Below are positions 61,238-64,000 of a stretch of 64,000 nucleotides of DNA, one piece after another. The translations under genes were made by a program, and so were the position numbers. The stretch lies in assembly GCA_964356335.1 (NCBI GenBank), contig CAYHHI010000015.1:1-64000 (forward strand). The letters are read 5' to 3'. Numbering within the stretch: the first letter of the stretch is position 1; each line of letters begins with the position of its first letter. The DNA is from CAYHHI01 sp964356335. Its GTDB lineage: Bacteria; Arandabacterota; Arandabacteria; Arandabacterales; Arandabacteraceae. The notes below the pieces were generated by a model. It saw only the letters and a program-made list of their open reading frames with translations, was not told where the DNA came from and did no database searches.

Positions 61238-62389
61238 CTACTCCACAAAGGGGTTCTTGAGTTGTCTCAGGGCCTCGAAGACTTCGGGCCTGAAGATCTC
61301 AGGCGGAGGTGAACCTCCCTCGACAAGCATCTTCCGAATCACAGTCCCCGAGAACTTGATCTTGTCCTCATCTCCGTGGGGACAGGTGCGCTCGCTCTCG
61401 AGCTGAGCACATTTCTTACAGTGGAAGAAGTCGCCCCTTATGGTGATGGGCGTTATCTCAAGGTCGGTGAAGTTCTTGAAGATCTCGATTGCCGCCTCGG
61501 GTTGGTAGTAGCTGCCGACGCCGGCGTGATCCCGCCCCACTATGAGGTTGGTGCAGCCGAAATTCTTGCGGATGATGGCATGATGAATTGCTTCCTTGGG
61601 GCCTGCGTAACGCATCTCCATAGGCAGAATGCTCATGAAGACTCTGTCCTTGGGGAAGTAGTCTGCGAGCAGCACGTCATAGGCCCTCAAGATCGCCTCA
61701 TCCGTGAAGTCGCCCTTCTTCTTCTTGCCGATCACGGGGTTGATGAAGAGGCCATCCACCATCGAGAGCACAACCTTCTGCATGTGTTCATGGCCGTTAT
61801 GGGGGGCGTTCCGGGTCTGGAAGCCTGCTACCGTCTTCCAGCCCCGCTCCTCGAAGATCTGCCTGGTCTCGCTGGGAGTGAGGTTGTACTTGGGGAAGGG
61901 TTCCCGGGAAGTGTCGACAAGGTCGATCTGGCCCGCGAGGAAGACATCCTTCATTTCCATTGTGGACTTGACCCCGGGGTGCTTCAAGTCGTCGGTGCCG
62001 AACACCGATTCGGCGATCGCCTCTTTCGGATAGGAGTACTTCTCCCTGAGGTGAAGTATGGCGATGGCCCTGCCGCCCTCGTCCTTAAGACAGACATCCT
62101 CACCCTCCCTGAGGCCGCGAGCCTCGTCCTCGGAGACGTCGAGGAGGATGGGGATTGACCAGACCACGCCGTCCTTGAGGCGCGTGTTCTGGACGATTGA
62201 TTCGAGGTCGTGCTTGCCGATGAAGCCCTCGAGCGGGCTATATCTTCCCACCCCAATGTTGCGAAGATCGACGACGCTCATGCGGTCAAGCGCTATGCTT
62301 TTCATCTTGAGCAGGCTCTTAGTGGCCGCTTCTGCTTCATTGCCCTTCAAGGCTCGGTCTATGAGCTTTCCACCATGTGGTCTTAACAT
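61238..62389 (-). CDS. sat: Sulfate adenylyltransferase (ATP sulfurylase)
   Basis: A 383-residue dissimilatory-type (homo-oligomeric) ATP sulfurylase, making APS from ATP and sulfate. The nucleotide-binding QTRNAPHNGH is at residues 191-200, with GRDHAGVGSYY further on; PUA-like N-terminal residues include SPLEGFIG and DTSREPFPKYNLTPSETR. A zinc-type cluster HCKKCAQLESERTCPHGDED lies near 328-347. AGGAGG stands 11 bases before the ATG and a near-consensus promoter about 110 bases upstream. It heads the operon sat-AlkP-cysC. Because cysC follows and no APS reductase or sulfite reductase is visible, PAPS formation for sulfation or assimilation is more likely than sulfate respiration. Confidence 0.95.
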   Translation of the reverse strand: MLRPHGGKLIDRALKGNEAEAATKSLLKMKSIALDRMSVVDLRNIGVGRYSPLEGFIGKHDLESIVQNTRLKDGVVWSIPILLDVSEDEARGLREGEDVCLKDEGGRAIAILHLREKYSYPKEAIAESVFGTDDLKHPGVKSTMEMKDVFLAGQIDLVDTSREPFPKYNLTPSETRQIFEERGWKTVAGFQTRNAPHNGHEHMQKVVLSMVDGLFINPVIGKKKKGDFTDEAILRAYDVLLADYFPKDRVFMSILPMEMRYAGPKEAIHHAIIRKNFGCTNLIVGRDHAGVGSYYQPEAAIEIFKNFTDLEITPITIRGDFFHCKKCAQLESERTCPHGDEDKIKFSGTVIRKMLVEGGSPPPEIFRPEVFEALRQLKNPFVE

Positions 62390-62503
62390 TACTTGTGATA
62401 CCTCCTCGAATAAAACAATCCCCCACTAGCGGTCTATGCCAACCCTTGGCGATGCCATTTCAGGATGCCACGCCTCTGGCAACCGGCATGGATATACCCA
62501 ATC

Positions 62504-62532
62504 ATTATACATGGTTCGTGGCCTTTGGGCAA
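62504..62532 (-). promoter_or_regulatory. Sigma-70-type promoter for sat-AlkP-cysC operon
   Basis: On the minus strand TTGCCC (62532-62527), a 17-base spacer and a perfect TATAAT (62509-62504) lie about 110 bases upstream of the sat start. Confidence 0.68.
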
Positions 62533-62666
62533 CACAAACAGACCCGTAAGGTGAGGTTGGGAACAAACCCGTAGGGGGCACCGTTTGCTGAATCCCCGCG
62601 CTCGGGCATTGTTCTGGGGCGGCACTGCGAGATCAGCTTGGCCTCGGGGAGGCACAAAGGTTCTAG

Positions 62667-62807
62667 GAAACCGACCCTGATGCCTTTGTCATCGTTAATG
62701 ATGCTTGTACCATGCTTGGCAAAGGCTTCAAGGCGTCGCTGGTGAGCTATGGAGCTTCTTTGATAGGTAGAAAGAAATGCGTGGTGTCCCCAGAGAAGAT
62801 GGGTTAG
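62667..62807 (+). pseudogene. YitT-type (DUF2179) C-terminal remnant
   Basis: A 46-codon frame encodes ETDPDAFVIVNDACTMLGKG followed by FKASLVSYGASLIGRK. This matches the end of YitT/DUF2179 membrane proteins ('DPDAFVIV-DA-EVLGKGF'). An in-frame TAG lies immediately before the Glu codon and no convincing upstream frame remains, so it is a fragment of a lost gene. The terminator at 62837 probably belonged to it. Confidence 0.6.
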
Positions 62808-62836
62808 GCTGCCTATGGACTGGGTGACGCTGGGAA

Positions 62837-62868
62837 CCGGGCCGGCTAGAGGCCCGGCGGTTTTCTTT
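62837..62868 (+). terminator. Rho-independent terminator downstream of YitT-like remnant
   Basis: A 7-bp perfect GC stem CCGGGCC against GGCCCGG with a seven-base loop is followed by CGGTTTTCTTT. It is oriented plus and precedes the DUF2892 gene by about 100 bases. Confidence 0.8.
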
Positions 62869-62968
62869 GGGAGCGATCACCGGTATCGCGTGAGATGTGG
62901 CTGCGGCACGGCGACCCCGGAGGCAGGTGCCGCATCGATAAAGAACCGATTCGCACAGGAGGTGCAAC

Positions 62969-63214
62969 GTGAAGAAGAACATGGGGACGGCTGACCGCGT
63001 CATCAGGTTGGTGCTCGTGGCAGTGGCGATCATTCTGCTGGTCGCCAAGGTGGCGACAGGTGCACTTGCGATTGTAGTCGGCGTTATCGCTGCCCTGCTG
63101 GCGCTAACAAGCATAACTGGCTTTTGCGCGCTTTACGTGCCGTGCAAGATATCGACCAGAAAAGGGAGCGAGCCTCCCCCGATGCCGACGAAGAATGATC
63201 CATCTGCCCGGTAA
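62969..63214 (+). CDS. DUF2892-family small inner-membrane protein
   Basis: An 81-residue protein with two hydrophobic segments (about 14-32 and 34-50). The N terminus, MKKNMGTADRVIRLVLVAV, and the phrase TSITGFCALYVPCKI, are characteristic of DUF2892 (the membrane part also found fused to rhodanese in YgaP). The conserved Cys pair in GFCALYVPC is intact. The short hydrophilic tail (KGSEPPPMPTKNDPS) is longer than in minimal family members. Translation begins at GTG 62969 behind ACAGGAGGTG. It stands alone behind a terminator. Function is unknown; the Cys pair is often linked to sulfur or metal handling. Confidence 0.85.
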   Translation: MKKNMGTADRVIRLVLVAVAIILLVAKVATGALAIVVGVIAALLALTSITGFCALYVPCKISTRKGSEPPPMPTKNDPSAR

Positions 63215-63391
63215 GCCACGAGCTTTCCTCCGCCAGTAGGCTTCGAGAGCGAGGGCGATGATAAGACCCCGCGTTTTCGACTCACCTATGAGATGGGAGG
63301 TGATAACCTCCTCACGATCGAGTTTGCTGTGGCTCCGCCGGGGGGAACGTTCACGACGTACACCAAGGGCGCAGCCAAGCGCAACCGGTAG
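63215..63391 (+). pseudogene. 3' fragment of an unidentified gene
   Basis: Directly after the DUF2892 stop and in the same frame, a start-less reading frame encodes GFESEGDDKTPRFRLTYEMG then GDNLLTIEFAVAPPGGTFTT followed by YTKGAAKRNR and a TAG. The amphipathic strands and 'FAVAPPGG-F-TY--G-A-R' ending look like real protein, probably the C terminus of a small exported protein (DUF1579-like at best). No start codon or ribosome site precedes it. It is either a gene remnant or a readthrough extension of DUF2892; the former is more likely. Confidence 0.45.
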
Positions 63392-63848
63392 AGATCCTGC
63401 CTCCGTGTGGGTTTAAACCATGCAAAGAGGCGGAAGAAACCACAATTCTCAGGGCCTTCATGGCAAACGTTTTCATGTCAGCGATGACGCCTTCCCAGAC
63501 CGGTGGGGGGCCCCTGCAAATCTACGTCCTGAATAGGGCAGGCGTCCCGGTCTTTTGGGCATGCCCGGACTTGGTGGGTCAGATTGCTCTGGGGCGCGAG
63601 GGAATTCGCGCAGCGAGACCGCGCTTCTGGGCATCTCATGCAGCCAGGTACAGCGTGTAGGTCCTAATTGATTGGATATCAAGACGTTGGTCGAGCGGAG
63701 TTCGGGGCTTCGTCTCCATCAATGGCACGACCTATGCACTGAGACACGAGTGGAAATCACGTTAACAGCTCCTCGCCGCAGGTCGGAGCGTAGCCCTCGC
63801 CGGTTCCCCGCCCCCTCTGCCATTCATTCCATCTCATTCATTCTATCT
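63392..63848. other. Intergenic region without a confident gene
   Basis: Short frames are present, for example a 38-codon plus-strand frame from ATG 63420 (HGKRFHVSDDAFPDRWGAPA) and another ending GFVSINGTTYALRHEWKSR near 63762. They have no ribosome site of note and match no family I know. They may be further gene debris. Nothing else was recognised. Confidence 0.3.
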
Positions 63849-64000
63849 TCACTTGAGGCCCAGAATCTGATTAATCAGTCCGTACACGGACGTGATGTGG
63901 AAATCCTTTTGGGCGGGCACGTGGCCCGTGCCGTAGAGCAGGAGGGAGCCGTACTGGGTGTGGCCACCTGAGACCTTCTTGTGAGTAGATGTCATTCCCG
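63849..64000 (-). CDS. C terminus of AlkP-superfamily/nucleotide pyrophosphatase-like protein (partial)
   Basis: The minus-strand frame from the window edge to a TGA encodes a protein end: GGHTQYGSLLLYGTGHVPAQ followed by KDFHITSVYGLINQILGLK. This resembles the end of type I phosphodiesterase/nucleotide pyrophosphatase enzymes, in which a metal-binding His is followed by 'A-GP-FK-G---F-NV-VY-L---LLG'. An in-frame ATG lies at 63995, but the frame continues past the edge, so the gene probably starts outside the window. It would be the third AlkP-superfamily gene near this end. Confidence 0.5.
   Translation of the reverse strand, partial: GMTSTHKKVSGGHTQYGSLLLYGTGHVPAQKDFHITSVYGLINQILGLK

Noticed and set aside
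62686..62868. A small RNA running from a TTGTCA/TACCAT promoter to the terminator at 62837.
   Set aside because: The segment is better explained as the 3' end of a YitT-type gene remnant followed by its terminator, and the promoter boxes are weak.
1..64000. tRNA, rRNA or CRISPR array.
   Set aside because: No T-loop/anticodon arrangement, rRNA segment or evenly spaced repeat array was recognised on reading both strands.

Overview
The window looks like a scaffold of a draft, probably metagenome-derived genome: a run of exactly 100 N sits inside one gene. The organism appears to be a Gram-negative bacterium of an FCB-like candidate lineage. The evidence is several large secreted proteins ending in a FlgD-like Ig domain (the C-terminal module of type IX-type cargo), PorV/UPF0164-like outer-membrane proteins, a secreted M16 protease, Lipobox lipoproteins, and moderately high GC coding. 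No rRNA, tRNA or CRISPR array was seen. The taxonomic placement is inference.

Region 1 (1-14.7 kb, + strand) is a purine-use operon: YgeY-type M20 hydrolase, YgeW-type carbamoyltransferase, RarA ATPase, carbamate kinase, adenine deaminase, a BMP/PnrA-type nucleoside-binding lipoprotein, a large tricorn-like S41 protease, and the ATPase and two permeases of the matching nucleoside ABC transporter. An aldo/keto-reductase remnant lies between the protease and the ATPase. Region 2 (14.7-20.3 kb, - strand) has a PTS IIA-like protein, a cupin, a GT-C type membrane glycosyltransferase and an M16 protease. Region 3 (20.4-25.4 kb, +) holds a metallo-beta-lactamase-fold lipoprotein and a carbohydrate-type ABC importer without its own ATPase. 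The start of the binding-protein gene is built into a cluster of palindromic repeats.

Region 4 (25.4-35.8 kb, +) is a tightly packed six-gene envelope operon behind a consensus-like promoter. It encodes two secreted OB-fold/FlgD proteins, two PorV-like barrel proteins, a ComEA-type helix-hairpin-helix protein with a beta-rich body, and a UshA-type 5'-nucleotidase. Region 5 (36-44.3 kb, +) has further secreted proteins, one with a 707-bp internal duplication, then an IS3-family remnant. Region 6 (44.3-53.3 kb) is rich in GT-C/TPR membrane proteins, including two tandem TMTC-like paralogues, one interrupted by the N gap, a DUF2723 protein and a divergent glycosyltransferase.

Region 7 (53.4-64 kb) has a secreted PHP-domain protein with OB and FlgD domains, DUF92, DUF362, two AlkP-superfamily enzymes, and a sat - AlkP - cysC operon making APS/PAPS. 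It ends in decaying sequence with YitT-like and unnamed gene remnants, a DUF2892 membrane protein and a partial phosphodiesterase at the edge.

Read together, regions 1, 4 and 7 suggest a route from extracellular nucleic acid to energy: secreted OB-fold and PHP proteins and an outer-membrane HhH barrel to bind or process DNA, a periplasmic 5'-nucleotidase to release nucleosides, a nucleoside ABC importer, and adenine deaminase plus the YgeY/YgeW/carbamate-kinase branch to ferment purines. The individual family calls are mostly firm; the integrated system is a hypothesis.
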